Positions 8,367-17,693 are shown, numbered from the stretch's first letter. The stretch is 64,000 nucleotides of DNA from Brevibacillus sp. JNUCC-41 (GCF_014844095.1 NZ_CP062163.1:3071501-3135500); one strand, 5' to 3'. Notes: a model not told the origin generated them from the letters alone. Made by a program: numbers and translations.

Positions 8367-9514
8367 GTAATATATTTCCAACATATGCAAGGTGGAACAT
8401 TGAGCCAACAACAGCGTCAGGATTGAAGATTACGAGTACAGCAGGTAAAGAGTATCTGGATTTCACATCCGGAATCGGGGTTTTGAATCTTGGACATTGT
8501 CATGAGTTGGTAAAATCGGCCATCACGGAACAGCTTAATAAATATTGGCATGTATCAAACATGTTTCAAAGTTCCCTACAGGAACGGACGGCAAAAATGC
8601 TGGCTGATGCCTCTGGTTTAAGTCAGGTGTTCTTTGCCAACAGCGGTGCCGAGGCGAATGAGGCAGCTATCAAACTAGCACGTAAAGCTACCGGGAAAAG
8701 CAAAATTGTCACATGTCAGCAGTCTTTCCATGGCCGTACGTTTGCAACGATGGCTGCAACGGGGCAGGAAAAAATCAAGACTGGTTTTGGACCGATGCTA
8801 GCTTCGTTCGACTATGTTCCATTTAATGATAATGACGCCATGACTGCAGCCATCGATGAAAATACGGCAGCTGTTATGATTGAAATTGTTCAAGGAGAAG
8901 GCGGCATCCATGTTGTACAGCAATCATATCTGGACACGATTCAAAAACAATGCCAAAAACACGGAGCTCTCCTTATCATAGATGAAATTCAGACTGGAAT
9001 AGGACGTACAGGGAAACCATTTGCATTCCAGCATTTCAATATCCAACCGGACATCATCACTACAGCAAAGGGGCTGGGAAATGGCTTGCCAATCGGGGCG
9101 ATGATTGGGAAGGAAGCACTTTCTGAGTACTTTAACCCTGGAAGTCATGGATCCACTTTTGGAGGTAATCCCGTTAGTGTCTCGGCTGCCGAAGCCGTGT
9201 TAAAGGAAATTTTCCAATCAGGGTTTTTAAAAGAAACCGTTAAAAAGGCTGAATACCTTGAGAGCGAATTGGCAAAAGCATTGAAGGACATGGAAGAAGT
9301 GAAAGAGATTCGGGGTCTGGGAATGATGGTCGGAATTGAATGTAAACAAGATGTTCAGGTGTTTTTAATGGAACTGCAAGAAGAGGGCTTACTTGTATTG
9401 AGTGCAGGTCCTAAAGTGCTTCGTTTACTCCCATCCCTGACAGTTACCGAATCGGAGATCGATATGGCGATAAATAAAATAAAAAAAGTATTGGCAATAA
9501 AACAAACTATCTAA
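8363..9514 (+). CDS. argD: Acetylornithine aminotransferase
   Basis: A 383-residue class-III PLP aminotransferase that converts N-acetylglutamate semialdehyde to N-acetylornithine. The conserved elements are FFANSGAEANEAAIKLAR, QSFHGRTFA, LLIIDEIQTGIGRTG (the Asp for the pyridine nitrogen) and the PLP lysine at about K236 in TTAKGLGNG. It overlaps argB by 4 bp. About 80 bp separate it from carA, room for a second promoter. Confidence 0.96.
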   Translation: MSNIFPTYARWNIEPTTASGLKITSTAGKEYLDFTSGIGVLNLGHCHELVKSAITEQLNKYWHVSNMFQSSLQERTAKMLADASGLSQVFFANSGAEANEAAIKLARKATGKSKIVTCQQSFHGRTFATMAATGQEKIKTGFGPMLASFDYVPFNDNDAMTAAIDENTAAVMIEIVQGEGGIHVVQQSYLDTIQKQCQKHGALLIIDEIQTGIGRTGKPFAFQHFNIQPDIITTAKGLGNGLPIGAMIGKEALSEYFNPGSHGSTFGGNPVSVSAAEAVLKEIFQSGFLKETVKKAEYLESELAKALKDMEEVKEIRGLGMMVGIECKQDVQVFLMELQEEGLLVLSAGPKVLRLLPSLTVTESEIDMAINKIKKVLAIKQTI

Positions 9515-9538
9515 ATTTATTGAATTTTTATGGAACAA

Positions 9539-9556
9539 AATGAATAATTATGCTAT
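9539..9556 (+). promoter_or_regulatory. Possible arginine-repressor box before carA
   Basis: AATGAATAATTATGCTAT fits the left half and core of the ARG box (WNTGAATWWWWATTCANW), but the right half is degenerate. It lies about 40 nt before carA, in an AT-rich stretch with several weak promoter-like hexamers (TTGAAT at 9520, TATCGT at 9554). Confidence 0.4.
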
Positions 9557-9595
9557 CGTATATATAAATATACATCATCTAAAGAGGTGAAGATC

Positions 9596-10678
9596 ATGAA
9601 AAGCTATCTATATTTAGAGAATGGTTCCGTCTTTGAAGGGGAACTGCTGACTAAATCGACTGAAAAAACAATCACTGGAGAGATTGTCTTTTTCACAGGA
9701 ATGACCGGATATCAAGAAGTGTTGACAGATCCTTCATATAAGGACCAGATTGTCATCTTCACATACCCGCTAATCGGAAATTATGGAATCAATGAACATG
9801 ATTTTGAAAGTAAGAAGCCGCATGTTGCCGGTGTGATTGTATATGAAGGGAATATGAGCCATTCCCATTATCAAGCTAAATATTCACTTGGTGAATATTT
9901 AGACAAGTGGAACATTCCTCTTTTAAGCCATGTTGACACAAGAGCGGTCGTTAAGAATATAAGACAGGAAGGTTCCATGCAGGCAGTCATCACAGCGGAA
10001 GAAGAATACACTGTCGTACCTGGCCTGGTTGGTTTATCAGCCCACGTTTCTGAGGTATCCACAAAGGTTGTCGAGAGTTTTGGGGAAGGCGACAAGCACG
10101 TGGTAATGATGGATTTCGGCTATAAAAAATCCATATTGGATTCATTGGTAGAGCAAGGCTGCCGAGTCTCTGTCGTACCATTCGATACTGAATTCGAACA
10201 AATCAAGGACTTGAAGCCAGATGGAATTTTGCTTTCAAATGGGCCTGGGGATCCAAAACAGCTTGAATACCTTTTAGGAAACATTAAAAAGATCATTACG
10301 AATTTTCCAACGATGGGCATTTGCCTAGGTCATCAATTAACGGCCCTTGCCTTAGGTGGAAATACAAAGAAAATGCTGTTTGGACATCGCGGTGCGAATC
10401 AGCCCGTGGTCGATTTGAAAACGAAAAAGGTGTATATGAGTTCGCAGAATCATAGTTATGAGGTTGATGAACCGAGCTTACAAGGAACATCGTTGCAAGT
10501 GAGATTCAGAAACGTGAATGATAACACGGTTGAGGGGCTCATGCATAAAGACTTGCCTATCTTCACTACCCAATACCACCCAGAGGCAAATCCAGGACCT
10601 ATCGAGAGTTCATTACTATTCAATGACTTTTTACAAATGATAAATGATTATAGCGGGAGAGAAAAAGCTTATGCCTAA
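9596..10678 (+). CDS. carA: Carbamoyl-phosphate synthase small subunit, arginine-specific
   Basis: A 360-residue glutamine amidotransferase subunit that supplies ammonia to CarB. The N-terminal domain starts with SYLYLENGSVFEGE. The class-I amidotransferase triad includes the nucleophile Cys243 in MGICLGHQL and a His/Glu pair in TQYHPEANPGP. The start is ATG 9596 with AGAGGTG upstream. Its place inside the arg operon marks it as the arginine-linked copy, distinct from pyrAA. It overlaps carB by 8 bp. Confidence 0.96.
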   Translation: MKSYLYLENGSVFEGELLTKSTEKTITGEIVFFTGMTGYQEVLTDPSYKDQIVIFTYPLIGNYGINEHDFESKKPHVAGVIVYEGNMSHSHYQAKYSLGEYLDKWNIPLLSHVDTRAVVKNIRQEGSMQAVITAEEEYTVVPGLVGLSAHVSEVSTKVVESFGEGDKHVVMMDFGYKKSILDSLVEQGCRVSVVPFDTEFEQIKDLKPDGILLSNGPGDPKQLEYLLGNIKKIITNFPTMGICLGHQLTALALGGNTKKMLFGHRGANQPVVDLKTKKVYMSSQNHSYEVDEPSLQGTSLQVRFRNVNDNTVEGLMHKDLPIFTTQYHPEANPGPIESSLLFNDFLQMINDYSGREKAYA

Positions 10679-13600
10679 GGACGACACGATACAGACTATT
10701 TTAGTGATTGGTTCGGGGCCGATTGTCATCGGGCAGGCCGCCGAATTCGATTATGCAGGTACACAGGCCTGCCTTGCTTTAAAGGAAGAAGGATATAAAG
10801 TCATACTGGTCAACAACAATCCTGCAACGATCATGACTGATGATATGAATGCGGATGCTGTTTATTTCGAACCTTTAACAGTTGATGTACTGGAAAAGAT
10901 CATTTCCAAAGAAAAGCCGGATGGCCTGCTCGCTACATTAGGCGGTCAAACAGGATTGAATCTTGCTTATCAATTGGATGATGCCGGGATACTTGAAAAA
11001 TATAAAGTCAAATTACTGGGAACTCCGATCGACTCCATCAAAAAAGGGGAGGATCGTGAACTGTTCCGTGAGCTGATGTTTGAAATAGGTGAACCCGTTC
11101 CCGACAGTACAATTGTTCATACACTTGAAGAAGCGTTGGCATTTGCTGACAAAATCGGTTTCCCCATCATCGTTCGTCCCGCTTATACACTTGGCGGAAC
11201 TGGCGGTGGGATTGCTGATTCACTGGATGCCTTTAAGGAACTTGTACGGGGCGGACTGCAAGAAAGCCCGATAACACAATGCTTGATTGAAAGAAGCATA
11301 GCTGGTTATAAGGAAGTAGAATATGAAGTTATGCGAGATGGCAACAATACGTGCATCACCATCTGTAATATGGAAAATATCGATCCGGTAGGGATTCATA
11401 CAGGTGATTCGATCGTCGTGGCACCATCACAGACTTTATCGGACGATGAGTTTCAGATGCTGCGTGCCGCTTCCATTAAAATCATTTCTGCTTTAGGTAT
11501 CATTGGTGGCTGTAACATTCAATTTGCACTTGATCCGAATAGCAAGCAATATTATTTAATAGAAGTAAACCCGCGTGTCAGCCGTTCATCGGCACTAGCT
11601 TCCAAAGCAACAGGTTATCCCATAGCCCGCATAGCTGCCAAGCTCGCTGTCGGCTACAATTTATCGGAGCTCATCAATCCAGTAACGAAAAGCACTTATT
11701 CAAGCTTCGAACCTGCTCTTGACTATGTAGCTGTGAAGTTCCCGAGGTGGCCATTCGATAAATTCACGAGCGCCAACCGCAAATTGGGAACACAGATGAA
11801 GGCGACTGGTGAGGTGATGGCTTTACACCGCAGCTTTGAGGGAGGAGTCCAAAAGGCCGTCGATTCTTTGGAATTGAAAACGATTGGGCTGCAGCTATCA
11901 TCGCTAAGAAATAAAACAGTTCCTGAACTTTGGGGAAAGCTTGCCGAAAAATCTGATGAACGAATCTTTGTCATTTTTGAAATGCTTAGAAAAGGCGTGA
12001 CGATTGAAGAAATCCATGAAGCGACAGCCATAGATTATTTCTTTCTTAAATCCTTTGCTTCATTGATCCAAAACGAAATGGAAATTGAAGCTAAGGAAAT
12101 CGATCAGGTAACAAGGGAAGAACTTCAATCTTACAAGGAAAAGGGCTTTTCTGATCGCTATCTTGCATCCGTATGGAAAGTAAATGAAATGGAAGTGAGA
12201 GCGCACCGGAAATCACTGGGCGTAACTGCTGTCTACAAAACGGTTGATACATGTGCAGCCGAGTTCGAATCACATACGAACTATCATTATTCAACATATT
12301 TTGGTGAGAACGAACAGAAAAAAACGGCTAAAAAGAAAGTGTTGATGATTGGCAGCGGTCCGATCCGCATCGGACAGGGAATTGAATTTGATTACTGTTC
12401 GGTTCACGGTGTTTATGCACTCCAAGATGAAAATGTCGAAACGATCATGATCAATAATAATCCGGAAACGGTAAGCACGGATTTTGCGACGGCAGACCGC
12501 CTATATTTCGAACCTTTAACTCTTGAATATGTTCTGAATGTAATAGAGGCGGAAGATATTGAAGATGTTATCGTCCAATTCGGTGGGCAGACTGCGATAA
12601 ACTTGGCAAAAGGCCTGGAAGAATACGGTGTCAATTTGTTGGGGACATCATTCGATACACTTGATCAATTGGAAGACCGTGATCGTTTTTATCAGCTCCT
12701 TCAAAAACTGGATATCCCCCATGTACCGGGCTCAATGGCTAATGGTGAAGAACAATTAATTGCCAGTGCAGAGGGAATCGGTTTTCCAGTGCTCTTACGC
12801 CCATCCTATGTAATTGGCGGCCAGGGCATGGAAATCATCCGCTCCAAGGAAAGCTTATTGAATAGAATCGCAAATGGATCGGCACTTGTATATCCCGTGT
12901 TGATCGATTCCTATATTCCAGGGAAGGAAGCAGAAATCGATTTGATTGCGGATGGAAACGATGTATACATTCCCATCATTGCTGAACATATAGAGAAAGC
13001 AGGCGTCCATTCAGGGGATAGCATGGCGTTATTGCCAGCTCAATCCTTAACGGATGATATCAAAGATAAAATGACCTTTTATGCTAAAAAACTAGTTAGG
13101 GAACTTGGTTATAAAGGACTCATGAACATCCAATTCGTAATCGAGGGAAATAGTGTATATGTATTGGAAGTGAATCCTCGCGCCAGCCGGACAATTCCAA
13201 TCATAAGTAAAGTGACTGATGTATCCTTGGTGCAAATAGCGACAAAAATATTGCTCGGGAAATATTCATTGTCGAATGTGTTCGAAAAAACGGGCTTAAT
13301 GGAAGAAATTCCATATGCTGTCGTCAAATATCCGGTATTCTCTACATTTGCACTAAGCGGACTTGATTCGAAGGTAGGTCCGGAAATGAAATCAACAGGT
13401 GAAGGAATTGCCATCGGAGAAACGGTAAATGAAGCGTTGTCAAAAGTATTCCATGCTCAAAAAGCTAAACATACTTCAGGTGTTTATCAATCCGGATCAG
13501 TCCAATTAAATGAAGATTTGGTAATGCAAATCAAAGAAGCTGGTTTGACAGTGGGGAATTCAGACTTTGATAAATGGTTAAATGAAGGAAACGGCGCAGT

Positions 13601-13790
13601 CGTTTTGGCATATGGAACAACGGAAGAAGATAAGAAGCTAAGGTTACTTGCAGCGAAATACAGACTGCTTGCATTTACGGAAGAAGAGACTTTCAAGGCC
13701 TATCTACAATCGTTAGAAAATGCTGATCCAGGGGTTACCTCGCTTCAGGAATGGCTTATACCATATTCGAAAGGAGTGTCACACGTATGA
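10671..13790 (+). CDS. carB: Carbamoyl-phosphate synthase large subunit, arginine-specific
   Basis: A 1039-residue synthase with two homologous ATP-grasp halves. The first has LVIGSGPIVIGQAAEFDYAG and IVRPAYTLGGTGGG; the second has MIGSGPIRIGQGIEFDYC and LLRPSYVIGGQGME. It joins bicarbonate, ammonia and two ATP to make carbamoyl phosphate for ArgF. The C-terminal allosteric region is a little shorter than in the pyrimidine/UMP-regulated enzyme, in line with arginine-specific forms. The start is ATG 10671 inside the end of carA. The stop overlaps the argF ATG (ATGA). Confidence 0.96.
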   Translation: MPKDDTIQTILVIGSGPIVIGQAAEFDYAGTQACLALKEEGYKVILVNNNPATIMTDDMNADAVYFEPLTVDVLEKIISKEKPDGLLATLGGQTGLNLAYQLDDAGILEKYKVKLLGTPIDSIKKGEDRELFRELMFEIGEPVPDSTIVHTLEEALAFADKIGFPIIVRPAYTLGGTGGGIADSLDAFKELVRGGLQESPITQCLIERSIAGYKEVEYEVMRDGNNTCITICNMENIDPVGIHTGDSIVVAPSQTLSDDEFQMLRAASIKIISALGIIGGCNIQFALDPNSKQYYLIEVNPRVSRSSALASKATGYPIARIAAKLAVGYNLSELINPVTKSTYSSFEPALDYVAVKFPRWPFDKFTSANRKLGTQMKATGEVMALHRSFEGGVQKAVDSLELKTIGLQLSSLRNKTVPELWGKLAEKSDERIFVIFEMLRKGVTIEEIHEATAIDYFFLKSFASLIQNEMEIEAKEIDQVTREELQSYKEKGFSDRYLASVWKVNEMEVRAHRKSLGVTAVYKTVDTCAAEFESHTNYHYSTYFGENEQKKTAKKKVLMIGSGPIRIGQGIEFDYCSVHGVYALQDENVETIMINNNPETVSTDFATADRLYFEPLTLEYVLNVIEAEDIEDVIVQFGGQTAINLAKGLEEYGVNLLGTSFDTLDQLEDRDRFYQLLQKLDIPHVPGSMANGEEQLIASAEGIGFPVLLRPSYVIGGQGMEIIRSKESLLNRIANGSALVYPVLIDSYIPGKEAEIDLIADGNDVYIPIIAEHIEKAGVHSGDSMALLPAQSLTDDIKDKMTFYAKKLVRELGYKGLMNIQFVIEGNSVYVLEVNPRASRTIPIISKVTDVSLVQIATKILLGKYSLSNVFEKTGLMEEIPYAVVKYPVFSTFALSGLDSKVGPEMKSTGEGIAIGETVNEALSKVFHAQKAKHTSGVYQSGSVQLNEDLVMQIKEAGLTVGNSDFDKWLNEGNGAVVLAYGTTEEDKKLRLLAAKYRLLAFTEEETFKAYLQSLENADPGVTSLQEWLIPYSKGVSHV

Positions 13791-14746
13791 GTTCAATGAC
13801 GGCACCGACACAAGCGAAGATATTAAATGGAAAAGATTTTTTAACCATGAAGGAGTCTGCACCAACGGCAATTGCAGATTTGTTAAAGCTAGCGCAGACC
13901 ATTAAAGCCAAATTGCATGCTGGTGAAGAATATACTCCTTTAAAAGGGAAAACGCTGGGGATGATCTTTGAAAAATCGTCTACCCGTACCCGTGTATCTT
14001 TTGAAGTAGGCATGATGCAGCTTGGCGGACACGCTTTGTTCTTAAGCGGCAATGACTTGCAAATTGGGCGTGGTGAAACTATTTCCGATACTGCAAAAGT
14101 CCTTTCTGAATATATTGATGGCATCATGATTCGTACCTTCGAGCATGAAAAAATCCTGGAATTGTCAGAAAATGCATCTATCCCAGTTATCAATGGGTTA
14201 ACAGATCTTGCGCATCCTTGTCAGGTGCTTGCAGACTTCTTGACGATCATCGAGATAAAAGGGCAGCTAAAAGGCTTGAAGATGAGTTATATCGGTGATG
14301 GCAATAATGTTGCCAATTCATTGATGGTAGGCTGTGCAAAAATGGGAATGGATTTTTCCATCGGGTGTCCTGAGGCCTACAAACCTGATGAAAAGGTCGT
14401 AGCCTATGCCCAAAAAGTGGCAGAAGAGACTGGCAGTGAAATTGTGGTGACAACCTCAGCATCGGAAGCCATAAAAGATGCGGATATCGTCTATTCCGAT
14501 GTATGGACCTCCATGGGGCAGGAAATCGAGAATAGTATCCGCTTAGAAGCTTTTAAAGATTACCAAATCAATGGTGAACTTGTAAAATTTGCCAAAGAAG
14601 ATTATTTATTCATGCATTGCCTGCCTGCGCACAGGGAAGAAGAGGTAACGGCTGAAGTCATCGATGGACCTAATTCCGTCGTATTCCACCAAGCCGGAAA
14701 TCGTCTGCATGCCCAAAAGGCGGTTCTGGTGGATTTAATGTCATAA
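13787..14746 (+). CDS. argF: Ornithine carbamoyltransferase
   Basis: A 319-residue enzyme that makes citrulline from ornithine and carbamoyl phosphate. The carbamoyl-phosphate loop is KSSTRTRVSF, HPCQVLADF follows, and ornithine and the active-site cysteine are bound by HCLPAHREEE. The start is ATG 13787, since AAGGAG lies upstream and the ATG overlaps the carB stop; a longer frame from 13751 lies within carB. It is the last gene of the operon. argG and argH, needed for the final steps, are not in the window. Confidence 0.96.
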   Translation: MSSMTAPTQAKILNGKDFLTMKESAPTAIADLLKLAQTIKAKLHAGEEYTPLKGKTLGMIFEKSSTRTRVSFEVGMMQLGGHALFLSGNDLQIGRGETISDTAKVLSEYIDGIMIRTFEHEKILELSENASIPVINGLTDLAHPCQVLADFLTIIEIKGQLKGLKMSYIGDGNNVANSLMVGCAKMGMDFSIGCPEAYKPDEKVVAYAQKVAEETGSEIVVTTSASEAIKDADIVYSDVWTSMGQEIENSIRLEAFKDYQINGELVKFAKEDYLFMHCLPAHREEEVTAEVIDGPNSVVFHQAGNRLHAQKAVLVDLMS

Positions 14747-14749
14747 CAA

Positions 14750-14781
14750 AAAAACGTCTGCTCCCTGAGCAGGCGCTTTTT
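14750..14781 (+). terminator. Intrinsic terminator of the arginine operon
   Basis: Stem CTGCTC/GAGCAG (14758-14763 with 14767-14772), a 3-nt loop, outer partial pairing and a T5 run, starting just after the argF stop. Confidence 0.8.
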
Positions 14782-14879
14782 GATTCAAGCCGCTTTCCTG
14801 TATGTTCTTAATTTTTCTGACATGAATGTAAGGATACTGGTAATAATAACGGGGAAAGCATGTAAAAGGGGTGAAATCT

Positions 14880-15059
14880 ATGGGGCAAAATCGCCAATTT
14901 AAGCCAGGTCAGAAGGCACCTAATAATGGGACCTACGTAGAAATCGGTGAAACGGGCAGCACGGTAGTGAATCCGAAAATGGTAAAGCTTGATGCAGGGG
15001 ATTCTTTTCCTGAAACATCCAATCATAACCGGATTTGGACATATAAGCGGAAGCCATGA
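14880..15059 (+). CDS. yjzC: YjzC family small protein
   Basis: A 59-residue basic protein, MGQNRQFKPGQKAPNNGTY and on, with VEIGETGSTV and SNHNRIWTYKRKP near the end. It matches YjzC of B. subtilis in length, sequence pattern and place right after argF. No function is established. The start is ATG 14880 with AAAGGGGTG upstream; an in-frame GTG at 14871 is part of that SD. Confidence 0.9.
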   Translation: MGQNRQFKPGQKAPNNGTYVEIGETGSTVVNPKMVKLDAGDSFPETSNHNRIWTYKRKP

Positions 15060-15064
15060 AACAT

Positions 15065-15112
15065 CTAAAAGCAGGAAAAAGGAATGATCGCCATCCTTTT
15101 TCCTGCTTTTTC
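15065..15112. terminator. Bidirectional terminator between yjzC and iclR-type gene
   Basis: A long stem AAAAGCAGGAAAAAGGA with TCCTTTTTCCTGCTTTT (about 17 bp), with T runs on both strands. It separates two convergent genes. Confidence 0.9.
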
Positions 15113-15116
15113 CTAT

Positions 15117-15869
15117 TCAGGAATAACCGAATATTTTCGAGATTTCCAAACAGCTCTTTCTTAAATAATCGCTTAAGGGATCTTCATGATGATCTGGAAT
15201 GCTTTCGGTGAACCCGACGGCAGTGATCGCTCCCAACAATTCTGAATTATAATTAAAAACCGGAATGGACATGGAGGAAACAGAAGGTACAAGAGGCTCT
15301 TTGGCAAAAGCTATTTTGTATTTCCGAATTTCATGATATTCATCCGTTTCTTTAAGGAACGAGCCTGTAACATTACGATCTTTTTCAATCCATTCGGCTG
15401 TCAAGGAAGGATCCTGAAAAACAGTGAATACCTTTCCGGATGAGGATGAAGGGGGAAGACGCGTACCTAACTGTGCCCCGATGTTTAAGTTTTGGTTTGA
15501 ATTCCAAATTTTCGCCGTGATTGGTCCATCGTATGTCCAAACGGAAAAAAGGACTGTGCAAGAAGTATGGTGACTGATTTCCTGTAAGTAAGGAGTTATT
15601 CTGCTCGTGACATCCTCATTTCCTATTGCTGCCATGCCGTATTGAATCAGTTTGCTCCCAAGGTGATACATACCGGTTGTCTTATCGCGATATAGCAACT
15701 CAAGCTGAGTCAAAGTATTCAAATACTTATAGAGGTTACTTTTCGTTATTTCCGTTAATTCTTGAATATCAGAGAATCTTAAAGGAGTCCTTTGGGAAGC
15801 AAGTAAATCTATGATGCTCATCCCTATTTGTAATGATTGAATCGTCGAACCGGATTTTACGATTTCCAT
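15117..15869 (-). CDS. IclR-family transcriptional regulator of the aromatic cluster
   Basis: A 250-residue IclR regulator. The N-terminal winged HTH covers about residues 8-70 (LQIGMSIIDLLASQ, LTEITKSNLYKYLNTL). The C-terminal effector domain ends with a conserved small-ligand region (SSMSIPVFNYNSELLGAI). SD GGGAGA precedes ATG 15869. It is divergent from the gentisate-pathway operon, the usual layout for an IclR regulator controlling its neighbours, so a ring-cleavage intermediate or the starting acid is the likely ligand. Whether it activates or represses cannot be told; a palindrome over the operon's -10 (16094-16111) suggests repression. Confidence 0.88.
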   Translation of the reverse strand: MEIVKSGSTIQSLQIGMSIIDLLASQRTPLRFSDIQELTEITKSNLYKYLNTLTQLELLYRDKTTGMYHLGSKLIQYGMAAIGNEDVTSRITPYLQEISHHTSCTVLFSVWTYDGPITAKIWNSNQNLNIGAQLGTRLPPSSSSGKVFTVFQDPSLTAEWIEKDRNVTGSFLKETDEYHEIRKYKIAFAKEPLVPSVSSMSIPVFNYNSELLGAITAVGFTESIPDHHEDPLSDYLRKSCLEISKIFGYS

Positions 15870-16068
15870 AAGTCAATCTCCCTAATCTGTTTTAATTTAG
15901 GTCTAGTATATCAGAATCTGTAAAATATAAATGGAATTTAGCACGAAAAACCGCCGTCTGCTTGAAGCTATCAATAACCTTTCCTGTTAAATAAAAAAAT
16001 TCAGATGATCCCGAAGTACTCATAATGGTGTAGATGATAACATTTGCACAAAAATTCGCAATACTTTC

Positions 16069-16111
16069 TTGACAATATTCCGAAAATTAAGTTACTATTT
16101 ATATAAATAGT
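16069..16111 (+). promoter_or_regulatory. Gentisate operon promoter with 18-bp palindromic operator
   Basis: TTGACA (16069-16074), an 18-nt spacer and TACTAT (16093-16098). A perfect 18-bp palindrome, ACTATTTATATAAATAGT, spans 16094-16111 over the -10 and the likely start site, a good place for repressor binding. The 5' leader is then about 140 nt long. Confidence 0.72.
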
Positions 16112-16252
16112 GAACAAAGTTATCTATAAGTGAAAGTGATGAGGTGTATAGCCATCCAAATGCTGGTTTGTGAAGTGAATCCAGCAGAATTAGGATAGTG
16201 GCATCAAAGATTGGTTTTTAAAAAAATCAAGATGAATAAAGGAGAATGAAAT

Positions 16253-17200
16253 ATGAAACTAGTAACTTTCAGCAGTCAAGGATTTAAACGTATTGGTGCA
16301 ATTTACCCGAATAATGTAATAGTTGACTTGAACTATGCCTATCAAGCGCTACTTGAAAGCGAAGGGAAACTTCGCAGTGAACAAATCGCTGAAGCGTATG
16401 TCCCAGCAACAATGGAGGCGTTTTTACAGGGAGGGAATGAAAGCCTTTCCATCGCGAAAAAGGCTGCGGACTACGCTATTAACAATCGTGATTCCTTCAG
16501 ACATAAATTGGTGCATGAAATTGAAAATATCAAGCTTGAGGCACCTGTCCAAAAGCCAGGCAAAATTATTTGTGTAGGACATAACTACCGTGAGCACATT
16601 GCTGAAATGGGTCGTGAACTGCCGCCATTCCCTGTGGTATTCGCAAAGTTCGCCAATACAGTAATCGGTCCCCAGGATGATATACCGTTTTTCCCAATCT
16701 CAGAACAACTAGATTATGAAGCGGAATTCGCTTTTGTAGTCGGACAAAGAGCACGTAATGTATCCAAAGAGGATGCTCTTGATTATGTGGCTGGTTATAC
16801 AATTGCGAATGATGTAACGTACCGTGATATCCAACGGCGTACACTTGAGTGGCTTCAAGGGAAAACGGTTGAAGGAAGTGCTCCGATGGGGCCTTGGTTA
16901 GTCACTTCCGATGAACTATCCGATCCATCTGGCTTAAATGTCCGATTAACGGTAAATGGTGAAGAACGCCAAAAAACGAATACAGCCAACTTCGTATTCG
17001 ATGTGAAGTATTTAGTTGAATTTTTATCGAATTTAATGACTCTTGAACCAGGTGACATCGTACTCACAGGAACACCTGGTGGGGTAGGAGTAGCCCGTGA
17101 CCCACAAGTATTCTTAAAAGATGGTGACGTTGTCAAAATCGAAATCGACAAAATAGGTTATCTTGAAAACCGTGTGCAACGTGTCGGGGAGGGAAAATAA
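16253..17200 (+). CDS. FAH-family hydrolase, probable fumarylpyruvate hydrolase
   Basis: A 315-residue fumarylacetoacetate-hydrolase-family enzyme. The metal-binding core is recognisable: GHNYREHI, EAEFAFVVGQRAR, the ANDVTYRD region, and LEPGDIVLTGTPGGVG. In gentisate pathways this family splits fumarylpyruvate (or maleylpyruvate directly) into fumarate (maleate) and pyruvate. It is the first gene of the operon, SD AAGGAGAATG before ATG 16253, with 1 bp between its stop and the next gene. The N-terminal 95 residues are an extra domain seen in long FAH proteins. The exact substrate is inferred from the neighbouring gentisate dioxygenase. Confidence 0.85.
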   Translation: MKLVTFSSQGFKRIGAIYPNNVIVDLNYAYQALLESEGKLRSEQIAEAYVPATMEAFLQGGNESLSIAKKAADYAINNRDSFRHKLVHEIENIKLEAPVQKPGKIICVGHNYREHIAEMGRELPPFPVVFAKFANTVIGPQDDIPFFPISEQLDYEAEFAFVVGQRARNVSKEDALDYVAGYTIANDVTYRDIQRRTLEWLQGKTVEGSAPMGPWLVTSDELSDPSGLNVRLTVNGEERQKTNTANFVFDVKYLVEFLSNLMTLEPGDIVLTGTPGGVGVARDPQVFLKDGDVVKIEIDKIGYLENRVQRVGEGK

Positions 17201-17201
17201 A

Positions 17202-17693
17202 ATGGCTTATCAGGAAATCGGGACATCAATCCAATCGGTTCAACAATCAATCGACCACATTCTTGAAACAGTGACAAACCTACCGGAAGAAACGATCAGA
17301 TTTAAGCCGACAGATGATGAATGGTCAATCATGCAGATACTTTCCCATTTAGCTGAGGCCATTCCATATTGGTTAGGTGAAGTGGAAACAGTAATAGCGA
17401 TGCCTGGAGCCAAATGGGGGCGTGGATTGCAAGATCCAGCCCGATTGGCAGCAGTTACCGATACTGACAAAATCGCTGTTGATGATGTCATGAAGCAAGT
17501 GGAGGAGCTTAAATATAAAGTGGAGAGCAGTCTCGGAAATCTTGATGAAGAAACACTATCCAAAGAATCGCCACACCGGAATTTCGCTAAATTCGGAAAC
17601 AAACCAGTTTCTTATATTGTCGATCACTTCATCGATGAGCATGTTTCAGGACACTATGATCAAATTAAGCGAAATCTTTCTAAAATCCAGTGA
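17202..17693 (+). CDS. DinB-superfamily protein, candidate thiol-dependent maleylpyruvate isomerase
   Basis: A 163-residue four-helix DinB-like protein. The metal triad typical of the fold can be picked out: His49 (ILSHLAEAIPYW), His147 and His151 (DEHVSGHYDQI). Known members include the mycothiol-dependent maleylpyruvate isomerase and bacillithiol transferases (BstA/YfiT). Bacilli make bacillithiol. Sitting between the FAH hydrolase and gentisate dioxygenase, it is well placed to turn maleylpyruvate into fumarylpyruvate using bacillithiol. No zeta-class GST isomerase is present. The start is ATG 17202, SD GGGGAGGG within the FAH gene end. Family assignment is firm; the reaction is inference. 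Confidence 0.78.
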   Translation: MAYQEIGTSIQSVQQSIDHILETVTNLPEETIRFKPTDDEWSIMQILSHLAEAIPYWLGEVETVIAMPGAKWGRGLQDPARLAAVTDTDKIAVDDVMKQVEELKYKVESSLGNLDEETLSKESPHRNFAKFGNKPVSYIVDHFIDEHVSGHYDQIKRNLSKIQ

